Source of the DNA: Perilla frutescens
Taxonomy: Eukaryota; Streptophyta; Magnoliopsida; Lamiales; Lamiaceae
NCBI GenBank assembly: GCA_026008535.1
Contig: BRKX01000014.1
Coordinates: 41,422,506 to 41,486,505, forward strand
Length of the DNA: 64,000 nucleotides
Reading direction: 5' to 3'
Part shown: in pieces, positions 45,455 through 55,133 of the stretch
Layout: each line of letters begins with the position of its first letter
Numbering within the stretch: the stretch's first letter is position 1
Translations under genes and position numbers: made by a program
Notes under the pieces: model-generated
What the model was told of the DNA's origin: nothing
The model's database searches: none
What the model saw: the letters and a program-made list of their open reading frames with translations, nothing else

Positions 45455-47425
45455 CTCATCTATGGACGGGAGGCAGTCGCATCTTTCATATACAAGGCAA
45501 CGACTTCAGCCATCTGTTTTAAGCAAATAATCATAATCATGGAGCAAACAAATATCAATCACACTGATGATACTGCGTAGCACTAGCGCATGTCATGCTA
45601 CTCAGTCCATCCCAAAGAACAAGTGAAATGAAACAGAGATAATTTGAGTAATTATTTAGCAAAACAACTGATTTACCCGTGTGATTGCCTTCGGACCCAG
45701 TTTCATCCAGTCCAGCTTTGGCTTACTCCACCTCCTTGTCTTTACAGAGCTTTGGTTTTAGCCTGGTTTATAAATGCACATATACGGAAACAGCTACGTA
45801 TCAAAAGCCTTTCGTATGCAATCCTGCAATCCTATTGGCTGTGTATGATCAATTGATTTACGGCCGAGAAGAATGGTAGGAGTTCCAAAACAAAGCAGTA
45901 AACATTGTTCATTGAACTTCGCTTGCCAGTCAAAAAGATCTGCCACCCAAAATGAACAAACATTTGGCTGGTAAAAAGTTGACCCTCTTGCTAAGGGAGT
46001 AGAAAACAAAATCATAGATATTAGCCCCCATAAATCTGTGCCTTCTAATGAATGAATTCTAATCATTGTATAGTCCGAACTGCAAGTTAAGTCTTTGGCC
46101 CATGGCGGATTTGGTCTTTGATAGAAATTGAGATAATTCTTAGATACTTGGAGATTTCTTTTTTGGGTTATTGTTTGTGAAACTTGAAAGTATGCTTTTA
46201 TTCTTGTGTTTATCTTTGTATCAAGAACATACATCTTGTTGAAGCACTGTCATTCACCTAGCTTACCAAACATGTACCTTCTCTACACTATATATAGCAC
46301 ATCAATGATAAAATGGAGTGTAATTTTGTCCTGTAGAAAGTTGTCCTTTTCTTTCATTGTTTTTCTAAAGTTTTCCACCATAAACTTGTGCAGAAAACCT
46401 AGAGTGTTCTACCTTTTCAGAGCTACTTACTCCACAGCAAGACAACTTGGAACTCTACAGCTAGAATATTGGTATTCTACACAGTTCAAACATTTTTACT
46501 GTACAACTAGCTTTTGTAGCCTTTTCACACTGCTTCAACTATTAGATGAAATATTAGCACATTAAGTAAAACTTTGATCACTTTCCAACAACTGAAAGTT
46601 AGACATGCAATATGAAGCCACAACAGTAACTATATGATTGGATATCATGATGTGAGCCAGAGCCAATCAGTACAGATTCCATTTTCAGCACTTTAATAAT
46701 TCAACAAAAAATCATATGACAATCAGGGATAAAATTTTGCGAGCTCACACAAAAGTGGGGATTCCACTGGGGTAAACTCATACGTCAAGACTCACCGGCC
46801 ACCATCCACACAATAACCACGTAGCTCAGCCAAAGTATCTTGCTTTAGGATGGAGATGTTTGAAGCCTACAAAACCATATATGATATTATTGTCATGGAA
46901 GTCATATATCTCTACAATACTAATAGTGTTAACACCAAACCTTTGTAAGAAGTTTCTAGTGTGGCTGCTTCCTATTGTATCACTTTCTAATTGTGATATC
47001 CAACCCCATTTCAAAAACCCGTAGTATACTCTTCCATAGAATGCCTAAGAATAAAGTATTCAAACCATGAAACAGTAAAGTCCTTTAATTCATCTGCTGG
47101 AATGGCACGAGCATGGCCAGCAGCATTATAACAGCCAATTCTTCATTTTATTCATCAATGTTGACAGTGTTTCGTCCTTTTGTAGTATTTTTTCCGCATG
47201 ATAACCTGCTTAATTTCCTGAATAAATATTTGATAAATGATCTGAGACCATGAAAGTTTGAGCATCATCTATAACAAGAACCATTTTGAATCTTCATATT
47301 GCAAAGTGTGTGTGTGAGTGAAAAATAATAACAGTTTATTTTTACCAGAAGGTTTTACTCAATTCAGAACTCTGAATCGAACTATCCAAATGTGCACCCC
47401 AGAGGCAAAAATGTGATGGTCTCTG
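45455..47425 (-). pseudogene. Decayed PTI1-like kinase module downstream of the second receptor kinase
   Basis: Read on the minus strand in order, fragments match exons of the fused gene at 39828-43878. About 47372-47420 is like its RPWGAF linker; 46945-47125 like exon 2 (AIPADELKDFT, then YGFLKWG); 46775-46870 like exon 3 (LAELRGYCVDGG, then VLTYEF); 45940-46060 is a poor match to exon 4; 45838-45940 like exon 5 (LLGRKSIDHT); 45700-45760 like exon 6 at DNA level; 45455-45522 like exon 7 (MAEVVALYMKDATASRP). Stops and indels interrupt every piece and exon 4 is nearly gone. The exon order is kept, so this is a decayed duplicate of the whole second-kinase module rather than a processed copy. 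Assignments are by eye. Confidence 0.75.
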
Positions 47426-47541
47426 TAATATTAATAGTTTGCTCCGTTGGAGAGAGTATCAGATTCTGAGACTGGTGCAGTAAGTAATGAGTGTCCCATT
47501 TTTAACTCATAAAGTTAGTGTCGTTGTTAGATGGATGGGTA

Positions 47542-49899
47542 TCATGCACCACTTGTTAGCCAATTTGGTACAAGACATTCTGAGTTCTCCTGCTGCTCGA
47601 GTGCAAACTCAAGTTGCAGCACAACTTGAGACATTGTTGGTCGTTTCTTCGTTTCACCATCCAAGCATCTTTCAGCAATCCCCACAAATGCCTTTAAGCT
47701 ATCCTCTGAGATTTCGTACCTTAGATTTGAAGCTACAATCCTGTCGAGATGTCCCTCGCTAATATTTTCTCGAGCCCATGGGATCAACATTCGCTCATCA
47801 TCTCCAAGACTTGAATCTACTGCTGGTCTTCCACTCAGTACTTCTAACAAAAATATCCCAAAGGAATATGTATCACTTTTCTGGGTTAATTTACCAGTTG
47901 TTGCATAAGATGGGTCCATATACCGTGGTGTGCCCTTGACTTTTGTGATAACATGGCTCTGTAACTTACGTTTGCTTAAATGCTTGGCCAAGCCAAAATC
48001 TGAAATCTTAGCTTTGAAATTTTCATCAAGAAGAATATTTGCAGCCTTTACATCACGATGTATGAGTGAGTGTCTGTGAAGGTAATCTAACCCTCGACCA
48101 GCTCCAATGCATATATTAAGGCGTTGCTTCCACGTGAGAGATGCTTGACCAGATGCAATGCATATTTTATTGAATGGGGAGTCGTTGTTGCTTAAGCGTT
48201 TGTAAAGGTGATCAGCCACCGCTCTACAATCCAAGAACTCATACACCAGCATCATTTCCTCATTTTCATTGCAGTAGCCAACCAAAGACACTAGATTTTC
48301 ATGTCGATGCTTAGTTAGTATTTCAATCTCATTCAAAAACTCACATGGCCCTTGTTTGGAATATGGTTTTAGCTGCTTTATGGCAACAGTCTTTCCCTTA
48401 TCATCGATGAGGCCTTTGTAAACTTTACCAAATCCACCCTTTCCAATCAAATTTTCATCGCTGAAATGTTTAGTGGCTCGTCGGATCTCAGCTAATGAAA
48501 ACTGACGACAAAGCTTCTGAGCCCTAGCTGATGGCATGATTTCCACCTTTACAGTGCTCTTTACCCAAATTCTTGGAAATATATAAACAATGACGCTCCC
48601 TACAGCAAGTAATGTTATTGAAACATTCACACTTATTTTTCTGGCACCAAGAACTTGGAGTGAATCTTGGATTGTTGGATATGACAAGTCTTCAACTGTA
48701 GGCAAGGGATTTGGACTAGCAAGACTGTTTTCGAGGTTACTCAACTTCATTATTTCAAATCCTTTAAGCGGTCCTTGTCCATCCGCAACCTCAGCATTTG
48801 AGTTGAGGCAGATCAAAAGATCACGCTTGCCCTGATGTTTGCGCCCTTTTATAATCACAATGTAGTCTCTATACAAGGCCATGCCATTTTCATTCATCCT
48901 TTCTCTGGTTGTATCAATATCAGTATTCACAATCATATCATTAATTCGAACATCAAACATAGCACCACCAACATCTGCAATTTTGCTTTCTCTTGAGAAA
49001 TATAGCCTAACCAAGTACCTGAACCCCATATCCACTGATATTTTCCAGGTACTATTGTAGTTCTTGTTTCCTTCCCGATTAGGAACCCTATCCCACATCC
49101 CAAACAGATCATGAATATCACCATCTAACAAGACATGACGCTTCCTTACATTTTTTCGGTGAATCATCTCAAGTGCAGTGCTGTTATCAACATCAAACAG
49201 AGAATCAACATAGACCAGGGACTTCCCAACCACTTGGACCCCAATATCTCCTCCTTGCAGGTAAGACAGGCGAGCAGGCACCGAGATAATCTCAATGCCA
49301 TTTACAAAAGCATACGTGCTCAATTGTCGACTACTTTCAGGAGTGAAAACTAGAATAAGCCCCTGATTTCCGTCTACGTTTATACAGTATTCCTTGACTA
49401 AAGATCTAACACCTAGAGCACTCGCAGTAATAGAAGCACTAAAGTTGCTAAGCAGGATAAAAGGACCAGCTTCGACAACAAACAAGTCTTTAAACCTCTT
49501 GAATCCTTTGTATGAAGCTGGATAAAAGTGAAGGCGGAGAATTTTCTGACCTGGGCTCACTCGAAATGCATAGGAGAATTGGGAACGAGAGAGACGCGCT
49601 GTTTTGTGGGGAACTGGATCGTCCACAGAAATCAACTTATCCATCACACTTGAGGAAGTCGAGGAGCCCTTCATCTGCAGCAGTGAAGAGGGTTTTGACT
49701 GAACATCTCCGCGCCATTCCTTGCCATCGCGTGCAGCAAAAGTGCCGCTTGAGCCACAATTAATCGAAACACCGTCTGTCAACTGAGTTGGATTACTATT
49801 AGAGGCTGCGAACGCAATTGATATGAAGATCAGTAGTAGCCCAATTGAAACTGAATCCATAATCATGCTATTCCAATTGAAAGTTGAAACTGTAATCAA
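47542..49899 (-). CDS. Malectin-like receptor kinase (CrRLK1L type)
   Basis: A single-exon 785-residue receptor kinase, closely related to the one at 39828-43878. The start at 49899 gives MITVSTF; a second Met (MIMDSVS, 49866) may be the true start, since the hydrophobic signal peptide follows it directly. The ectodomain has VSINCGSSGTF, YAFRVSPGQKILRLHFYPAS, YAFVNGIEIISVPA and SLASPNPLP, then one membrane helix and an apparently active kinase: GKGGFGKV, VAIK (K508), LIHRDVKAAN (HRD 614-616), DFGLAK and KSDTYSFGIFLLEVLSGR. CrRLK1L receptors bind cell-wall ligands and RALF peptides; this one's ligand is unknown. The C-terminus ends at LVPNWLTSGA, where the paralogue continues through a linker into the PTI1-like module. 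Confidence 0.9.
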   Translation of the reverse strand: MITVSTFNWNSMIMDSVSIGLLLIFISIAFAASNSNPTQLTDGVSINCGSSGTFAARDGKEWRGDVQSKPSSLLQMKGSSTSSSVMDKLISVDDPVPHKTARLSRSQFSYAFRVSPGQKILRLHFYPASYKGFKRFKDLFVVEAGPFILLSNFSASITASALGVRSLVKEYCINVDGNQGLILVFTPESSRQLSTYAFVNGIEIISVPARLSYLQGGDIGVQVVGKSLVYVDSLFDVDNSTALEMIHRKNVRKRHVLLDGDIHDLFGMWDRVPNREGNKNYNSTWKISVDMGFRYLVRLYFSRESKIADVGGAMFDVRINDMIVNTDIDTTRERMNENGMALYRDYIVIIKGRKHQGKRDLLICLNSNAEVADGQGPLKGFEIMKLSNLENSLASPNPLPTVEDLSYPTIQDSLQVLGARKISVNVSITLLAVGSVIVYIFPRIWVKSTVKVEIMPSARAQKLCRQFSLAEIRRATKHFSDENLIGKGGFGKVYKGLIDDKGKTVAIKQLKPYSKQGPCEFLNEIEILTKHRHENLVSLVGYCNENEEMMLVYEFLDCRAVADHLYKRLSNNDSPFNKICIASGQASLTWKQRLNICIGAGRGLDYLHRHSLIHRDVKAANILLDENFKAKISDFGLAKHLSKRKLQSHVITKVKGTPRYMDPSYATTGKLTQKSDTYSFGIFLLEVLSGRPAVDSSLGDDERMLIPWARENISEGHLDRIVASNLRYEISEDSLKAFVGIAERCLDGETKKRPTMSQVVLQLEFALEQQENSECLVPNWLTSGA

Positions 49900-49992
49900 T
49901 CAAAAATGAGGGGTTGTTGACTCCCTACAGTTGATCATTTCCTGTCTTTTTCACAAAGGTTTCAACTTAATACTCATTTCGGGGGGTCCTAA

Positions 49993-50012
49993 ACACACAC
50001 ACACACACACAC
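49993..50012. repeat. (CA)n microsatellite left of the plastid insert
   Basis: Perfect dinucleotide run abutting the ycf2-derived segment. Confidence 0.95.
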
Positions 50013-50013
50013 C

Positions 50014-50225
50014 GGCCAATTACAGTCCTTCTTATCTGATAGAAAAGGATCCCATTATCTTGAACCGATCTTACTTGGGATCGCAAATCCCAAGCTTGTC
50101 TATGAAGAGCGGATATAATTGTATTAGTGTCTATAATTGATTTCTTCTGTGTAATACTAATCAATAGGGTCTCATCGGCAAATGCTACAAGATCTCTTGC
50201 AGTGGAACCCATGGTTATGCCACAC
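50014..50225 (-). pseudogene. ycf2: Nuclear plastid DNA (NUPT): fragment of ycf2
   Basis: The minus strand keeps an open frame with ITMGSTARDLVAFADE, QKKSIIDTNTI and HRQAWDLRSQVRSVQ followed by GILFYQI, a run from the plastid ycf2 protein (a large component of the inner-envelope import motor). About 200 bp are present, diverged by several substitutions, and both ends stop inside (CA)n microsatellites. It is a fossil of organelle-to-nucleus transfer and not a gene. Neither plastid start nor end is present. I identified it from memory of ycf2, not by search. Confidence 0.85.
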
Positions 50226-50230
50226 ACTGT

Positions 50231-50248
50231 GACACACACACACACACA
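50231..50248. repeat. (CA)n microsatellite right of the plastid insert
   Basis: A second CA run directly after the ycf2-derived segment, in the same orientation as the left one. Confidence 0.9.
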
Positions 50249-50249
50249 A

Positions 50250-51148
50250 ACGCCATCAGTAAAACCGAGAGGAATACCGTGTTATCTTATAATTTTGGAT
50301 TTATATATTATAACCTTATTTTTATATTTTAATTAAAGACAATAATATAATCATCTAATATTATTTATATATTTTATTATTATTTGTATTCTAATTATTT
50401 TATAATTTTGAGTTTACCGATTATAACCTTATTTTAAATCTTATCTACTGGTAATAATGTAATCTTCTTATATAATTTAATATTTTATTATTTTTTGTAT
50501 TCTAATAACTAATCTATGATTAACATTCTAATACTCTAACCCTAAAATTCTAATTCATTAAAAACCTATCAAGATGCCATATCATTGAAATAATTAATTT
50601 AAATTCAAATATATTATTAAATTTCATAATTTTGTACACGATTAAGATTAAAAAAATGTCTAAACAAACTTTCAAGATCATATCAATTAATAATAATTTC
50701 GAAACAGCCTTATAATCTGTGAAATTCAGTTTATTTTTACAAATTAATAACAAATGCACGTACATGCTAAACATTATAAATCACAAGTCAATCAAAAAAA
50801 AAATCCTAATTAAAATCTCATATCTCATTTTACTTCTAAAGCAGTATTACTTGTCTACGACCAAATTAAAAAGGAAAAAAAATCAATATATTCATAATTT
50901 TCTTCCATTTTTTATATAAAATATTTCATATTCTTAATTAATAAAATAAGTTATTCATTAAATGGAATTCATAAAATGCTATAATATTCTTAAAAATGTG
51001 ACAACCATGACATTAAAGGCACATATCGATACACAACATAATATAAGATAAGAAGCTTGTACTTTATTTACATTATTTAATAATATCAAAATATAATCCA
51101 TATTGATATGAGTTAGAAATATTATCTACTATTGATAAATATATATAA
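50250..51148. other. AT-rich intergenic spacer
   Basis: No gene seen. A weak repeat (ATTATAACCTTATTTT, near 50307 and 50424) is present. Confidence 0.5.
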
Positions 51149-54100
51149 TCTACTATAAGAAGAGTTTTGTAAATTTTAGTTTGCCTATTCTATCCCTATA
51201 ATACATTTTATTTAACGATAATAAAATAATATAATATAGTTACATGTACGTACGTTTTATTAGGGAAAAATCCATGTACTTTATAGTGACAAAAAAAATT
51301 ATGAGATTTTAACCATATTGATATTTTCATTGAATATGATATATGAAAGCCATTAAGAATTTATTATTGGCTCCATTATATTAAAATATATATATATATA
51401 TTTATTTTCGAATGATGCATGAATTAGTTGTGTTTTATTGATAAAAAGGGAAAAGGAACAAACCATGAAACTAAAAAATTAACACACCAAATGCTCAAAA
51501 CAAGACATTAGGGGGCATGATTCATTAAAATCTAACCGAGTAAAACCCCCAATGGGGGAACCTTTGATAGTAAAAGGAGTGACCACTCTAAGTCCCGGTG
51601 GGGATGGCCTAGTGGTGGAGTAAGGTTGCTTGGAGACCAAAGGTTACGGGTTTGAATCTTCTCATGACCACAGGTCGGGTATGTGAGTAAAGAAAAGAGA
51701 AAAAAAAAGGAGTGTCCACTCTAATAAAACCCTAATGACAAAATTTACTTATTTTGTCAAAATATGCTTCACAACTCATTAAACTTAGGGTTAATTGGTT
51801 TAAATATTATTAATTATGCACGGATTTTGATTCTCAAAGAGAACTTTAAAATGATATACCCGACCTATAACATAAATTTAAACTTTTTGTAATTACAACA
51901 ACAATTCGAAATTGGGTGTAATCACATCTGACGTGATCGTCGAAATATATTCTTTTGTTGTAGGGGTATCCATACACAATTCGTGATTTTTAATCTTATT
52001 AACCCTCAACTTTAAGATAATTTTTTGTTTGATATAATTTTAACAAGATAGATGTTTATATTTAAATATACAAATCCGTGAAAAGATAATTATTTAAATA
52101 TCATTTATAAGAGAATATATCAATTTGAATTTCACACTTACAAGTAATTATATATAAATATATATAATTTGTAAATTAAGAATATATATTTTTATGTTAT
52201 CTTTTACACTATAGTGACGATTAGTGCATACTAATGATAGACACATTATTATTTCTAAATATTAATGTATTTATTGCTATCAATTTAAATTATATATATT
52301 ATATGCAAATAAATAGTTCACTGTAAACTTTCTTGTACTTTTATGTTTTGCTTGGCTTTGTATATTTTTTTTGTAAATCATTCTACTTTTATATTTGACA
52401 TATTATTTAACAGAACAAACATGGTTGCTAACTTTTTTATTATTTTAAATAACACTTATATAATTTTGTATTTTATTTATTTTTGCATTTATATATGTAG
52501 TGATATATTTAAAATATAAAAACTGATCGAACTATCATTGTATAAGCCATTATTACACTGATATTTTTGTATATCTTCAATTTAATTAATTAAAAAAAAT
52601 GTAGTACCTGTGAAGTATATATATGTTTATATATATATATTACCACAAATGAAAGTAATATTACATCAAGTGTAAGAATTGATAATATGTATATATTGCA
52701 TATGATACACATAATTTTAAATAAAAAGTTATAAAAATGTACAGAAATTCAACGAGAATTAAAATGCCACGTTGGAATTTCGAAAAAAAGGATGAAAAGT
52801 TCAATTTTGCTCTCTTTCTTATTTGCCGAGGAGCACTTTAGCCTATGAATTATCTTTTTTATCCAAATTGATGCATTAACTTAAAGACATCAACTTGATC
52901 CTTTTTTTTTTTTTTGCTCCTTTAATAGATGGAGGGAGATGAAAGCTAATAGCATTCGTTAATACACAAACTTTATTGGACCATTTCACACACTAACATA
53001 CATTTTTTTACATATATATGAACTAAACACAGTTATTTCAAAAATGTATATAATTCAAAATACTCATCGAAGTCCAATAGTCGTTGCCGGAGTCCGACAA
53101 AGATGGGGGTTGAAATAGTTCAAAATGGAAGAGATCAATATTTATGACGCAAAATGGCCAAGATCAAGATTGCGGGCCGGACAAAATAAAAAAAAAAGGA
53201 AAATAAAAGGAAAAAATAAGAAAAAGAAGAACATAAAGTGTTTATTTTCATATATATGTATGTAAAAGTGTGTGAAATTATAGTAGGTAGGATCGAAATG
53301 CATCTACTATATATAGCCAGTAAAAACTGTGCTAGAATTTTCAGTGGCATAATTCATGTTAATAAATTTTGTTATTTTCAAAAGTTGATATTAGAAATAC
53401 CGATCAAGTATATATTTTCAAGTTGAAAATGTTTTTCAGTCATATGTATATATGATAAACATCGGTGCCATAATTTATATAAGAAAATTACTAAATTCTC
53501 ATGAAAAAGTTTAGAAAATTATGTTGAATTTATTAATTTTATGGTAGTCAAATACTACTCTTATAGTAACATAAATATTAAATCAATTAAAATGCGGATA
53601 TTTATTGTACTTTTTGAAAAATAAGTATAAAACAAACCAAAAATATTTTGTACATTTAAATATTTTATTTATTTTTTATATTTTAGTAATTTCTTAAATT
53701 AGGAATTTTAGAAAAAAGTTATGTTTGATTATTTATAATTAAATGTAGAAAATAATAAACATCATGATAAAAATGAAAGGAAATATAAAATGCACTTATG
53801 AAAAATTATATGTTAAAAAACTCAACATTTACACTCATGATAATCTAATTTCAATTGTTATAATTTAAAAAATAAATTACACAATTGAGAATCATTAAAT
53901 CAAGATAACAGTCAATCAATTTATTTTAATAAAAAATAATTTAAGTTTTTTCCTTTTTGTTTTATGCAAATTTAAATTATATTTCACATATTAAGAATTT
54001 ATGCTAAGTAAGATACATTTCAACATGAAATTTAACACAAATATGGATTACTTATCATTCATTTTTGCATAAATAATTTATTTTTAATATGCTTCGTATA

Positions 54101-54216
54101 ATTTTGTTCTAAATTTAATATTTTATAATTATATTATACCTTGTTAATTATACTTATTATATCATTATTTAGTAAAATCATACAAATTTACGTGCAATGC
54201 ACGTTATCTATGCTAG
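51149..54216 (+). mobile_element. Candidate non-autonomous Helitron
   Basis: The left end reads TCTACTATAAGAAGAG after an A (51148), like the TCTACTATA starts of many plant Helitrons. The right end has the hairpin ACGTGCAATGCACGT (54190-54204) and CTAG (54213-54216) followed by T. This gives insertion between A and T and the expected TC...CTAG ends. The 3.07 kb between are AT-rich and have no Rep/helicase. A SINE lies inside. Pairing of these two ends is inference; they could belong to different elements. Confidence 0.45.
51572..51724 (+). mobile_element. SINE with 20-bp target duplication
   Basis: The body, 51592-51704, is on the plus strand. It has a head GGGGATGGCCTAGTGGTGGA (A box), then GGTTACGGGTTTGAATC (B box) and an A-rich tail. 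The flanks AAAAGGAGTGACCACTCTAA (51572-51591) and the same with one change (51705-51724) are a 20-bp target duplication. The head is close to that of the SINE at 34508-34750, so they belong to related families, but this one is shorter after the B box. Confidence 0.9.
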
Positions 54217-54349
54217 TAATTAATAAAAGTGGGAACTGTGAAAATGTTGAATCTCAACAATGAAGTAAAATAGTAAATGTGTAAATCTATATATATATCT
54301 ATATAAAAAGTGTGGATGATTTCTTACAAAATATGATTTGTCTATTATA

Positions 54350-54552
54350 TATAAGGTTTTGTATATTCACTTGATTGTATAAGAGATACAAGTGAGGAAT
54401 ATAAATACATAAGGAGGAATAACTGTAAAAGCTAAACTAGAGGAATACACAAGAGAGAATCTAATCTAGAAGATTACAAGTAGAGAGAAGATATACACAA
54501 AGAAAATCTAAGAGAGTTTCTCTATTGTAGGATAGTAGATTGAGTCTTATCA
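54350..54552 (-). repeat. 3' LTR of the Copia element
   Basis: It is 203 bp and nearly identical to 60201-60403. The outer end on the plus strand is TATAAGGTTTTG, and the inner end TCTTATCA is TGATAAGA on the sense strand. Confidence 0.95.
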
Positions 54553-55128
54553 TGCCCCCTCAAGTTAGGGATCGATAGAACACTGAGCTTGAAACGAAGT
54601 TGTTGCAGACGTGGAGCTGAAAGTGGCTTAGTGAGTGCGTCTGCGAGTTGATCGGCAGTAGAAACATGAGAAACACAAAGCTCCCCTTGCTGAACTTTTT
54701 GTTGGACAAAGTGGAAATCAAGAGCTATATGTTTCATCCGTGAATGGAAGACGGGATTAGCACACAAATAGGTTGCACCAATGTTGTCACAATATATTGG
54801 CCAAGTGTTAGGAGCAGAGAGACCCATTTCAAGCATTAAAGATTTAACCCAAATCAGCTCAGCAGCGGCAGATGCAACAGCCCTGTACTCGGCTTCTGTA
54901 GATGACCGAGCGATAGATTTTTGCTTCTTTGATAACCAAGAAATTGGATTTGAACCCAGATAAACAACATGTGCACTTGTGGATGACCTGTCATCAATAT
55001 TCCCAGCCCAATCGGCATCTGAAAAAGCATGTAACTTCAGTGGAAAGCCACGACGAAGAAATAGTCCAAGATCAAGTGTGCCATGCAAATATCGAAGTAA
55101 CCGCTTAGCTGCAGTCCAATGGGCATCC
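54522..55128 (-). pseudogene. Copia RNase H and pol C-terminus
   Basis: The open frame reads AAKRLLRYLHGTLDLGLFLR, AFSDADWAGNIDDRSSTSAH, SRSSTEAEYRA-type (ARSSTEAEYRAVA), IYCDNIGATYL, HIALDFHFV and TADQLADALTKPL, all canonical Copia RNase H motifs. It runs into the LTR before its stop. It was part of one polyprotein with the RT at 57455-58258 before the solo LTR split them. Confidence 0.9.
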
Positions 55129-55133
55129 GTTGG

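Noticed and set aside
49967..50245. Novel 92-residue minus-strand protein
   Set aside because: The central part is plastid ycf2 and the ends are translated CA repeats.
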